A stretch of 6,430 bases of DNA. It comes from Pseudomonadota bacterium (GTDB taxonomy: Bacteria; SAR324; NAC60-12). Of the stretch, positions 1 through 6,301 are shown one piece after another; position 1 is the first letter of the stretch; each line of letters opens with the position of its first letter. A program made the position numbers and the translations under genes. The stretch spans positions 1 to 6,430 of the forward strand of contig JACNKY010000220.1 in assembly GCA_014381795.1 (NCBI GenBank), given 5' to 3'. The notes under the pieces were generated by a model that was not told where the DNA came from, searched no databases, and saw only the letters and a program-made list of their open reading frames with translations.

Positions 1-96
1 GAATGGAAGGATGGCCGAAGGTGGTACGGAATACAATACGACAAAAACGGAAACATCTATTTAAAGTGGGGGAATGGAAAAAGAATAGAACAATAA
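1..96 (+). CDS. C-terminal end of a MORN-repeat protein (5' end outside window)
   Basis: An open frame enters from the left edge and ends at TAA 94-96, giving 31 residues that begin EWKDGRRWYGIQYDKNGNIY and end in KRIEQ. The spacing of aromatic residues and glycines (W-x-DG, WYG, Y-D-x-NGN) is that of MORN repeats. Aligned without gaps to the last 31 residues of the next gene, I count 15 identities. At DNA level, 16 of 17 bases match between 41-57 and 462-478. It is therefore the tail of a tandem paralog of the gene at 197-517. In bacteria, MORN repeats are beta-hairpin repeats with no catalytic activity of their own, and their role here is unknown. Whether this copy has a signal peptide cannot be seen. 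Confidence 0.75.
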   Translation, partial: EWKDGRRWYGIQYDKNGNIYLKWGNGKRIEQ

Positions 97-134
97 CCCC
101 CCAAAATACCCTCAAGTCAAAAATCTCCCTTTTA

Positions 135-165
135 TTGTAAAACAAAACGATTGATGTTATATATT
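135..165 (+). promoter_or_regulatory. candidate sigma70-type promoter for the MORN gene
   Basis: A TTGTAA box (135-140, four of six matches to TTGACA) is followed, after a long 19-base spacer, by TATATT (160-165, five of six matches to TATAAT). An overlapping TTATAT (157-162) gives 16-base spacing. Transcription would begin near 170-173, leaving a leader of about 25 bases before the GTG at 197. If real, it argues against a start at TTG 164, which overlaps the -10 box. The call rests on pattern only, in AT-rich DNA where such matches are common. Confidence 0.25.
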
Positions 166-196
166 GGGTTCTCTTAAACCACTTATAAGAAACCAA

Positions 197-517
197 GTGA
201 AACACTTACTCATAATCCTCTCATTCCTTCTTTTTTCTTCTCCCTTGATTGGAGATAATCACAAAGGTGAAACTCTTTATGTGTTGGGTGAATACCCTGA
301 TTGGAAATGGGTGGCATCTGGGGGAAAAGAAACTCAACATAAGTATCATGGTCAGGTAAAGGATGGGAAACCAAATGGTAATGGTGTTTTAATTTCAACT
401 AATGGATGGAAGTATTTTGGGAGTTGGAAGAACGGGGAAATATGGAGAGGAACAGGATATAACAAAGACGGAAACATCACAGGAAAGTATGTGAATGGAG
501 AATGGATAAAACAATAA
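197..517 (+). CDS. small secreted MORN-repeat protein
   Basis: The predicted product is 106 residues from GTG 197, beginning MKHLLIILSFLLFSSPLIGD. This is a compact Sec signal peptide: one Lys, a hydrophobic core, and probable cleavage near the Ser-Pro-Leu-Ile-Gly stretch at residues 15-19. The frame is open back to TTG 164 (117 residues), but that start adds an 11-residue N-terminal extension before the signal peptide and overlaps a possible -10 box, so GTG is preferred. Neither start has a clear Shine-Dalgarno. After a short linker the mature part holds about two and a half MORN units: YHGQVKDGKPNGNG, then YFGSWKNGEIWRGTGYNKDG, then a half unit GKYVNGEW. There is no cysteine lipobox and no catalytic domain. 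The protein is probably periplasmic or secreted, with a binding or structural role at most. The preceding gene is a tandem paralog. Confidence in the gene is high, in the function low. Confidence 0.82.
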   Translation: MKHLLIILSFLLFSSPLIGDNHKGETLYVLGEYPDWKWVASGGKETQHKYHGQVKDGKPNGNGVLISTNGWKYFGSWKNGEIWRGTGYNKDGNITGKYVNGEWIKQ

Positions 518-602
518 CTAGCACATAAAACAAACCAATAACTTTATAACTGTTGACAACTTGTAAATGCTAAAAATGGTAACTGAGGAAAGTACTGCTA
601 AT
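518..602. other. convergent intergenic spacer, no clear terminator
   Basis: This is an 85-base AT-rich gap between the 3' ends of the plus-strand MORN gene and the minus-strand 500-residue gene. I looked for a GC-rich hairpin followed by a T run on either strand and found none. The only short complementarities are 3-bp stems, for example GTT-GAC-AAC at 553-561. Termination here may be Rho-dependent, or the terminator may lie inside a gene end. Confidence 0.5.
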
Positions 603-2105
603 TCAGCGTAAAATACTTCGCAGAGTGGTAATTTTAAGCTGTTGCTCCCGCGTCGTAGCGTAGCGTTCCGCATGTATTAATTGTTTGAGCAGTTTCTTGC
701 TGAATTCCGGATCAGCTTTTGTGTCTGTGCTTTCAAGATTCAGTGCCAGAATCGACATTTGCACGTTTCGAATAATCAGTTTCGGCATCGTACGCAGCAA
801 GATGTCTCTCTGTTTCAAAGCCTGGGCGATTTGGATATCAACTACTGCCGACAATGCCGCTTGTTTCAATGCCTTTAAAGCAATAAAATAAGTTTCGATC
901 CTGTCGTCTGAGTTCAACTGTGCCTGTGCCTCACGGATCAACCCAACGGCTTCCATGTAGTTTCTCTCAAATTCGGTCTCCTGCTGATCCGGTGTAAAAA
1001 CCGAACGAGGCAATTGTCCAACAGCGCGTGATGCCAACAGGTCCGGTGGCTGAGTCAGACTCTGATCCGTAGAACTGTAAAAATTAACCACGATAGAATT
1101 ACGACCTGTAATTTCAATAAATGGAGGTAAATTCAAAGCGTCCGGATTAACCATCGCACGCAGGATAACTCGTTTCTGGTGTTCTACATCTGTATCAAGT
1201 TCTACAAAACGCAAATATTCATGATTCTTGAAACCAGAAATTGCACCTGTTTTTTCTGAGTTTGGAAAAATAATCTGCAGAAAAAATTGCGCTTTATATC
1301 TCCCTGTTTCAGGATCCTTCAATTTTAATTCAACCACTTGATAAGGGAAACTATCCGGACTTGTCTCAATCGGTCCGTCAAAAACAACCTCAATTCCAAA
1401 GCGCCAGATGTCACGCAACTCATCTTCTATCTGCAAAGGAATTTTTTTCAATTCTATGACTTTAAAGGTTTTCCTCAATACTTTGACGTTTTCAGGAACC
1501 TCAGCTAAAAAGGCAGAACGTTGCAGCAAAGCGAAAGCATCGTTATAAGTGAAGAATTCGCGTGTACCGTTTTCCAGTTCTAGAACATAACGATAACGAT
1601 CACCTAATTTATCGGTGCTTAAAAATTTACTGTCTTCAGGTTCGAGAATGCGAAAACGCTGGACTCCTAATACCAGGCTTTTAGCTTCAAGAATGTCATG
1701 CCTACCGTAAGTTTTAACAAATGCAGTCGCGGTCAGAACACTGCGGTAAAAATCATTCTTCTCCAGTACGCCAAAATCAGTGCTTTCCGCAGAAGGAAAA
1801 ACAAGCGCCCTGTTGTTACTGAGTATCAGTTCATCCGTTTGTGTCCACTCACGAATACGGTTTAGCAGCCACTTTCGGCTTGATCCGTCATCAAGAATTG
1901 CCTGCAGATAATAATCCTCTTTACCTCTGTTCTTTACAAAGACAGAGGATATTTTTATGGCTTTGAAATATCCATGATCCAGGACCGCAGCCAGTGCGAG
2001 AGCTTTTTGCCGTGAAGTATATTCCGGAAAAGCAAATGCTGACTGGCTTAAGCAAGCTTGAAAAAGAAAAACCGCAAGAGTGATTATGTATATTTTTTTA
2101 TTCAA
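603..2105 (-). CDS. predicted secreted protein of unknown function, 500 residues
   Basis: I do not recognise the family. The frame is open to ATG 2174, but the preferred start is TTG 2105. It gives exactly 500 residues beginning with a textbook Sec signal peptide, MNKKIYIITLAVFLFQACLS followed by QSAFA and predicted cleavage after Ala25. It has a GGGAAAG box 4 bases upstream and overlaps the stop of the preceding gene by 8 bases. ATG 2132 and ATG 2120 are alternatives. Residues 26-345 look beta-rich, with alternating hydrophobic strands around LDDGSSRKW (71-79), LELENGTREF (175-184) and VELKLKDPETGRY (258-270). Residues 375-500 are charged and helical with heptad-like hydrophobics, possibly TPR-like. 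Cys18 follows Phe-Gln-Ala, a poor lipobox. Coupling to the upstream exported LytR_C-like gene suggests a joint envelope function, but no enzyme motif is visible. Confidence 0.8.
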   Translation of the reverse strand: MNKKIYIITLAVFLFQACLSQSAFAFPEYTSRQKALALAAVLDHGYFKAIKISSVFVKNRGKEDYYLQAILDDGSSRKWLLNRIREWTQTDELILSNNRALVFPSAESTDFGVLEKNDFYRSVLTATAFVKTYGRHDILEAKSLVLGVQRFRILEPEDSKFLSTDKLGDRYRYVLELENGTREFFTYNDAFALLQRSAFLAEVPENVKVLRKTFKVIELKKIPLQIEDELRDIWRFGIEVVFDGPIETSPDSFPYQVVELKLKDPETGRYKAQFFLQIIFPNSEKTGAISGFKNHEYLRFVELDTDVEHQKRVILRAMVNPDALNLPPFIEITGRNSIVVNFYSSTDQSLTQPPDLLASRAVGQLPRSVFTPDQQETEFERNYMEAVGLIREAQAQLNSDDRIETYFIALKALKQAALSAVVDIQIAQALKQRDILLRTMPKLIIRNVQMSILALNLESTDTKADPEFSKKLLKQLIHAERYATTREQQLKITTLRSILR

Positions 2106-3012
2106 AATTCTTTCCCACATAAATTTCAACATCGGTTGACAGCTTATTGTTTCTGCTTTCCGGAACTGGTTCAAGCACCTGTTCTCCCGGCAGGACCTCT
2201 GCCAGAATCAAAGCTGCCTTTAACAAGTTTGCATGAAAATATATTTTTGTTTTGGGCAGAATCGTCTGTTCACGTACCGATGAGATATTGACTATATTCA
2301 ACTTCATACCCATCCGCTTTTCTATTGTTCTTTTCTGCTTGCGGTCCAGCATTACAGCAAAACTCTGTGCTGCTCCGAGATTAGGTGAGGCGTTTAGCAC
2401 TGCGACATTCAGTTGATCGAAGTGACGGTATGCCATTAGGGCAGTTACAGGATGCAGTAAGAGCTGTTCACGCGGTGTTATTTTGACTGGTCCCAACTCA
2501 GCTTTAACTGGACTCGTAATTTGCATCCCTTCGGAGGCAACAGCGGAGACCACCTTTATTTGCTTTCTTTGTAAAGCAAATGTTAATTGTCGTGAATCAG
2601 ATCTTTTTGTATCAAGCACGAGGAAGTGCTTTTCTTTACTTGAAACAGTAAATGTAACTAGGAAGTTGATTTCACCGTTTTCTGTTTTTGTAATTTTTTC
2701 CGCCAGGCTCATTTTATCCAAAATACCGGACAAAGCAAAAGATGTAATATCCCGTTCAGGCAGCAGGATATTATTGATGAATGTATTGGGGAGAATAACT
2801 GTGGTTTCAGTCTTCGAGCTTCCCTGAGTTATATTGATATGAGGGAATTTCCCCGGATCAAAAAAACCCTTGAAGGTCAAGTATGGTATGTTTTTGTCTA
2901 CAAACAATTCGAATCGATCAAGCATATGACCGGAATTCGCTGACAACGACAAAGTCGCTGACAAAAACATAAACAGCAGCCTGAGCGCTAAAGTAGATGA
3001 AAACTGCTTCAT
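2098..3012 (-). CDS. secreted protein with C-terminal LytR_C-like domain, no LCP domain
   Basis: The product is 304 residues. Residues 1-25 form a Sec signal peptide (MKQFSSTLALRLLFMFLSAT, then LSLSA, cleavage before Asn26). Residues 30-150 are beta-rich and vaguely reminiscent of an AMIN-type domain, including an ILPNTFINN segment at 73-81; I hold this only loosely. Residues 200-303 match the LytR_C pattern as I know it: an opening strand and turn (LNVAVLNASPNLGAA, 201-215), a helix, a variable middle, T-x-IY at 255-258, an Ala/Leu-rich helix (LLKAALILAEVLPG) and a closing strand DVEIYVG (294-300). LytR_C domains often follow the LCP domain of cell-wall polymer ligases, but no LCP domain is present, so ligase activity is not expected. 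It is probably periplasmic and acts with the overlapping downstream gene. The start ATG has no Shine-Dalgarno at normal spacing and is the only ATG, GTG or TTG in frame after the TAG at 3051-3049. Confidence 0.82.
   Translation of the reverse strand: MKQFSSTLALRLLFMFLSATLSLSANSGHMLDRFELFVDKNIPYLTFKGFFDPGKFPHINITQGSSKTETTVILPNTFINNILLPERDITSFALSGILDKMSLAEKITKTENGEINFLVTFTVSSKEKHFLVLDTKRSDSRQLTFALQRKQIKVVSAVASEGMQITSPVKAELGPVKITPREQLLLHPVTALMAYRHFDQLNVAVLNASPNLGAAQSFAVMLDRKQKRTIEKRMGMKLNIVNISSVREQTILPKTKIYFHANLLKAALILAEVLPGEQVLEPVPESRNNKLSTDVEIYVGKNFE
2110..2116 (-). promoter_or_regulatory. possible Shine-Dalgarno deciding the TTG start
   Basis: On the minus strand GGGAAAG lies 4 bases before the TTG at 2105-2103, inside the last codons of the upstream gene. 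The ATG at 2120 and the ATG at 2132 lack a purine-rich box at suitable distance. The TTG shares bases with the upstream stop (TTGAATAA, 2105-2098), an arrangement typical of translational coupling. The box is only a partial match to AGGAGG. Confidence 0.35.
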
Positions 3013-3020
3013 TAAATTGC

Positions 3021-3104
3021 AGTGGCTAAGGTGCTTGATTAGGGTCTCCTAACAGTACAACCCCGGTGGAGACCCGCACTCTTAAATGCAGAAAATGAGC
3101 CACT
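3021..3104 (-). repeat. nested inverted repeat (predicted stem-loop) between gyrA and the LytR_C-like gene
   Basis: Four complementary blocks nest in order: AGTGGCT 3021-3027 with AGCCACT 3098-3104 (7 bp), AAG 3028-3030 with CTT 3081-3083, GTGC 3031-3034 with GCAC 3076-3079, and GGGTCTCC 3042-3049 with GGAGACCC 3068-3075 (8 bp). That is 22 bp of Watson-Crick pairing with bulges of 14, 1 and 7 bases and an 18-base loop. The structure fills 84 of the 104 intergenic bases. On the minus-strand transcript its 3' arm ends 8 bases before the ATG at 3012, where a Shine-Dalgarno would lie, and an AGGAG sequence is buried in the inner stem. No T run follows on either strand, so it is not a classical intrinsic terminator. 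Its role is unknown; candidates are mRNA processing, attenuation or control of initiation. Confidence 0.5.
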
Positions 3105-3116
3105 AGAACAAAGCAA

Positions 3117-5705
3117 TCACGAATCTGAAGAATCGTCAGAGCTAGGCGTGTCTTGAGGTTCCTCAGGAACGTCTTGCTGAACTATGTTTTCAGGAGCATT
3201 ATCCGGCCCTGAGTCCGCTGTTGCGTCTGTTGAATTTTCACCGGCAGGTGGATTTTCACCGTCTTCCGCAGTTTCTTCACCATTCTCTTCTTCGATTACA
3301 GGCGCAATACCAATCACCTGTTCATCCTTCTCAAGGCGTATCAACCGGTTACCCTGAGTGACCCTGCCTATTGTACGGATATTTTCTACAGGAATCCGGA
3401 TCAATTTGCCAAACTGCGTGATCAGGAAAAGCTGGAAATGCTCTTCAACTTCTAACACATTCACAACCGGTCCATTTGCTTCAGTAATCCGGATGGTACG
3501 CATTCCGTAGTTACCCCTGTTTTTCGCTAGTGTATAATCTGCGATCGGTGTCTTTTTGCCAAATCCGCCTTCAGTAACAGTCAATACTTCGCCTGTACCT
3601 GTGAGCGCCAACGCGGAAACCACCCTGTCACCTTCACGAAGTCTTACACCTCTAACTCCACGTGCCTGACGTCCCATTGGCCGTAAAGTAGACTCGTTAA
3701 CTCGCAGACCCATTCCGTCACGTGTCGCAAAAAACAACTCCTGATCACCGTCTGTCAGCTGTACTGAAATGACTGAATCACCCTCATCAATAGTAATTAC
3801 ACGCAGACCAGTCACGCGAATCTTTGCGCAATCGGGCATAGGCGTCTTTTTAGCAACACCGCGTTCAGTGCAGAGGAAAATATATTTGTTCTCAGCTTCC
3901 TTCGGAACATTCAAACAGGAGCAAATCGTTTCACCTTCACGTAAAGGCAGCAGATTGATAGCCGCTTTTCCACGTCCGGTCGGACCGGCTTGTGGCAGTT
4001 CAAAAACTTTCTTGCGGAAAACCTGACCTTTGTTAGTGAAAAAGAGCAAATAATCATGCGTTGATGCGACGAAGAGCTGTTCCACAAAATCTTCATCTTT
4101 GGTGCCCATGCCCAGACGTCCTTTTCCTCCACGACGCTGCAATCTGTATTCACTGACTGAACTGCGTTTGATGTAACCTTCCCGTGAAAGGGTGACCACC
4201 ATGTCTTCTTCATTAATCAGTTCTTCAATGAGAATTGAACTGTCGCCTTCAATAATTTCTGTTCGACGTTCATCACCATATTTATCCCTGATTTCGATAC
4301 TCTCGTTACGGATAATATCGATGACACGTTCATCTTTGTCCAAAATATCCTTGTAATCCGCAATCGCTTTGCCGACTTCCTCATGTTCAGCACGTATTTT
4401 ATCCTGCTCCATACCTGTCAAGCGTTGCAATTTCATGTCTAATATTCCATGTGCCTGACGTTTTGACAGTCCATAATCTTCCATCAGCACCGCTTCTGCG
4501 GCAACTCCGCTTTCTGCTTTGCGAATAATTTCAAGCACTGCATCCAGATTTTCGAGCGCAATCATCAGGCCTTCCAACAGGTGCATCCTGTTTTCCGCCT
4601 GTCTCAATTCATAACTTGTACGGCGGACAACTACTTCAATCCGGTGCTGCAGAAAGTACTCCAGCATCTGCGACAATGCCAGTATTTTGGGTTGCTTGTC
4701 CACAATGGAAAGCATAATAATTCCGAAACTTGACTGCAGAGAAGTATGTTTGTAAAGATTACTCAAAACAACTTCAGGATTTTCTCCACGTTTCAGTTGG
4801 ATGAAGATGCGCATACCTTTGCGGTCAGATTCATCACGCAAATCCGAAATACCATCCATTTTTTTATGACGTACCAAATCGGCGATTTTCTCCAATAGTG
4901 TCGCCTTATTAACCATGAACGGCAGTTCTGTTACAATAATCAGTTCACGCCCGTCTTTGGTTTGTTCAAAATGACTTTTTGCGCGTATCCGGATTATCCC
5001 GCGTCCTGTTGTATATGCGTCATAGATTCCACTTTTTCCGATGATTGTTCCGCCGGTTGGAAAGTCCGGTCCAGGAATATACTCCATCAAATCCTGAACT
5101 GTAGCATTTTCACGATTATCCAGATAATAAAGCAGAGCATTCATGACCTCAGTTAAATTGTGCGGAGGGATATTACTTGCCATCCCCACAGCAATTCCGG
5201 TCGAACCATTGGTGAGTAAATTCGGAACTCTGGAAGGTAAAACAGAAGGTTCAATCAACGAGTCATCATATGTTGGAACAAAATTAACCGTATCTTTTTC
5301 CAAATCCGCCAGCAATTCATGCGCGATTTTCCGCATCCGGACTTCTGTGTAACGCATCGCTGCGGGAGAATCTCCATCAACTGAACCGAAATTTCCCTGA
5401 CCGTCAATCAATTGATAGCGCATCGAAAAAGGCTGGGTCAAGCGTACCACAGTGTCGTAAATTGCCTGGTCACCATGAGGATGATATTTTCCCATCACGT
5501 CACCTACCACAGTTGCTGATTTGCGATAAGGTTTATTGAAATCGTTCCCCTGCTCACTCATCGAAAACAATACACGCCGATGCACAGGTTTTAAGCCGTC
5601 CCGGACATCCGGCAGAGCACGGCCGACAATGACGCTCATCGCATATTCCAAATAGGAATCTCGCATTTCGTGGACAATGTCCGTTTCAAGAATAGTTTCA
5701 CTCAT
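3117..5705 (-). CDS. gyrA: DNA gyrase subunit A
   Basis: This is the 862-residue GyrA subunit, which with GyrB forms the A2B2 type IIA topoisomerase that introduces negative supercoils using ATP. Near the N-terminus are KYHPHGD (73-79) and the catalytic Arg118-Tyr119 in AAMRYTE (Tyr codon 5351-5349), which forms the 5'-phosphotyrosine link to cleaved DNA. The tower, coiled-coil and C-gate follow. The C-terminal beta-pinwheel opens with a perfect GyrA box QRRGGKG (523-529), the DNA-wrapping signature that separates GyrA from ParC. Later blades carry relics such as ARGVRG and NRGNYG. Residues 803-862 are an acidic tail with 20 Asp/Glu and no Lys/Arg. Length is close to E. coli GyrA (875). Residue 80, equivalent to E. 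coli Ser83, is Gln, while Asp84 (E. coli Asp87) is kept. The ATG start gives the canonical family N-terminus. The leader is AT-rich without a Shine-Dalgarno. No gyrB lies in the window. Confidence 0.98.
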   Translation of the reverse strand: MSETILETDIVHEMRDSYLEYAMSVIVGRALPDVRDGLKPVHRRVLFSMSEQGNDFNKPYRKSATVVGDVMGKYHPHGDQAIYDTVVRLTQPFSMRYQLIDGQGNFGSVDGDSPAAMRYTEVRMRKIAHELLADLEKDTVNFVPTYDDSLIEPSVLPSRVPNLLTNGSTGIAVGMASNIPPHNLTEVMNALLYYLDNRENATVQDLMEYIPGPDFPTGGTIIGKSGIYDAYTTGRGIIRIRAKSHFEQTKDGRELIIVTELPFMVNKATLLEKIADLVRHKKMDGISDLRDESDRKGMRIFIQLKRGENPEVVLSNLYKHTSLQSSFGIIMLSIVDKQPKILALSQMLEYFLQHRIEVVVRRTSYELRQAENRMHLLEGLMIALENLDAVLEIIRKAESGVAAEAVLMEDYGLSKRQAHGILDMKLQRLTGMEQDKIRAEHEEVGKAIADYKDILDKDERVIDIIRNESIEIRDKYGDERRTEIIEGDSSILIEELINEEDMVVTLSREGYIKRSSVSEYRLQRRGGKGRLGMGTKDEDFVEQLFVASTHDYLLFFTNKGQVFRKKVFELPQAGPTGRGKAAINLLPLREGETICSCLNVPKEAENKYIFLCTERGVAKKTPMPDCAKIRVTGLRVITIDEGDSVISVQLTDGDQELFFATRDGMGLRVNESTLRPMGRQARGVRGVRLREGDRVVSALALTGTGEVLTVTEGGFGKKTPIADYTLAKNRGNYGMRTIRITEANGPVVNVLEVEEHFQLFLITQFGKLIRIPVENIRTIGRVTQGNRLIRLEKDEQVIGIAPVIEEENGEETAEDGENPPAGENSTDATADSGPDNAPENIVQQDVPEEPQDTPSSDDSSDS

Positions 5706-5711
5706 TGTTCA

Positions 5712-5741
5712 ATATTATTTAAATATTAGTTTGCTTTTCAG
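5712..5741 (-). promoter_or_regulatory. weak candidate promoter in the 102-base ppiB-gyrA spacer
   Basis: Reading the minus strand, CTGAAA (5741-5736) and TAATAT (5717-5712) are 18 bases apart. Transcription from it would begin at or next to the gyrA ATG, giving an almost leaderless mRNA. A second TAATAT lies at 5728-5723 without a matching -35 box. The spacer 5706-5807 otherwise holds no hairpin with a T run and no convincing gene, so read-through from ppiB is equally possible. AT-rich composition makes chance matches likely. Confidence 0.18.
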
Positions 5742-5807
5742 GATACTGCCTGTATTTCAAGATAGTTGGAATAAGTGTGAGGTGCTGGACTTAAGCTTCA
5801 TCAGAAC

Positions 5808-6296
5808 TCAAATAGTTTCAACTTCATAAAGGTGATCACGTTTTTGCAGTACCACAACTTTATCCATAAAGTCACCCTGCTGAATTTCATTGACAACTTC
5901 CAGGCCGTCAGTGACTTTTCCGAAAACAGTGTGTTTCCCGTCCAAATGAGGAGTAGGCCCGTGTGTGATAAAAAACTGGCTGCCGTTTGTTCGCGGACCT
6001 GCATTTGCCATTGAGAGTACTCCTGCACTGTCATGTCGTCGTGCCGGCGTACATTCATCATCAAAATTATAGCCTGGACCACCTGTGCCTGAGCCTTCAG
6101 GACATCCACCCTGGATCATAAAATCGGGAATTACACGATGAAAATTCAGTCCATCATAATAACCTTTCTCAATGAGAGAAATCATGTTGGCTACAGTGTT
6201 AGGTGCGTCGTCTTCAAACATTTCGATTGTCATATTTCCACGATCGGTCTGGATTTGAATTTGTGGAAGTCCCTCTGAAATTTGTATTTCGCTCAT
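5808..6296 (-). CDS. ppiB: cytoplasmic cyclophilin-type peptidyl-prolyl cis-trans isomerase (PpiB-like)
   Basis: The product is 162 residues, a single cyclophilin domain that catalyses cis-trans isomerisation of X-Pro bonds during protein folding. The signature [13 protein letters not shown] (52-64) holds the catalytic Arg54 with Phe59 and Gln62. GTGGPGY (70-76), MANAG (96-100), GSQFF (105-109) and [12 protein letters not shown] (117-128) complete the active site. The position of human CypA Trp121 is His117, as I recall for Bacillus subtilis PpiB (PHLNG), and is usually linked to weaker cyclosporin binding. There is no signal peptide, so a cytosolic location is expected. The first 11 residues precede the fold. 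The ATG lies 5 bases after the stop of the upstream partial gene, suggesting co-transcription, and no clear Shine-Dalgarno is present. The family call is very secure; the symbol is by resemblance. Confidence 0.95.
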   Translation of the reverse strand: MSEIQISEGLPQIQIQTDRGNMTIEMFEDDAPNTVANMISLIEKGYYDGLNFHRVIPDFMIQGGCPEGSGTGGPGYNFDDECTPARRHDSAGVLSMANAGPRTNGSQFFITHGPTPHLDGKHTVFGKVTDGLEVVNEIQQGDFMDKVVVLQKRDHLYEVETI

Positions 6297-6301
6297 AGTC
6301 T

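Noticed and set aside
553..576. Perfect TTGACA box in the convergent spacer
   Set aside because: No acceptable -10 box lies 16-18 bases downstream, and no plus-strand gene follows.
2046..2060. Cys18 of the 500-residue protein as a lipobox (Leu-Phe-Gln-Ala-Cys)
   Set aside because: Position -3 is Phe and -2 is Gln, a poor lipobox, while a good signal peptidase I site (SAFA before Phe) follows at residue 25.
2483..2827. 114-residue plus-strand open frame opposite the LytR_C-like gene
   Set aside because: It is antisense to a gene with a recognised signal peptide and domain, and has no start signal.
3042..3075. 8-bp GC-rich stem considered as an intrinsic terminator for gyrA
   Set aside because: The loop is 18 bases and no T run follows on either strand. 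It is better treated as part of the larger nested structure.
3911..4213. 100-residue minus-strand open frame inside gyrA
   Set aside because: It is a shadow of the GyrA C-terminal domain, Trp/Ser-rich with no recognisable motif.
5757..5798. 14-codon minus-strand frame between ppiB and gyrA
   Set aside because: It is too short, has no ribosome binding site and no recognisable peptide, and is expected by chance.
5801..6109. 102-residue minus-strand open frame inside ppiB
   Set aside because: It lies in an alternative frame of a strongly conserved cyclophilin and shows no domain or start signal.
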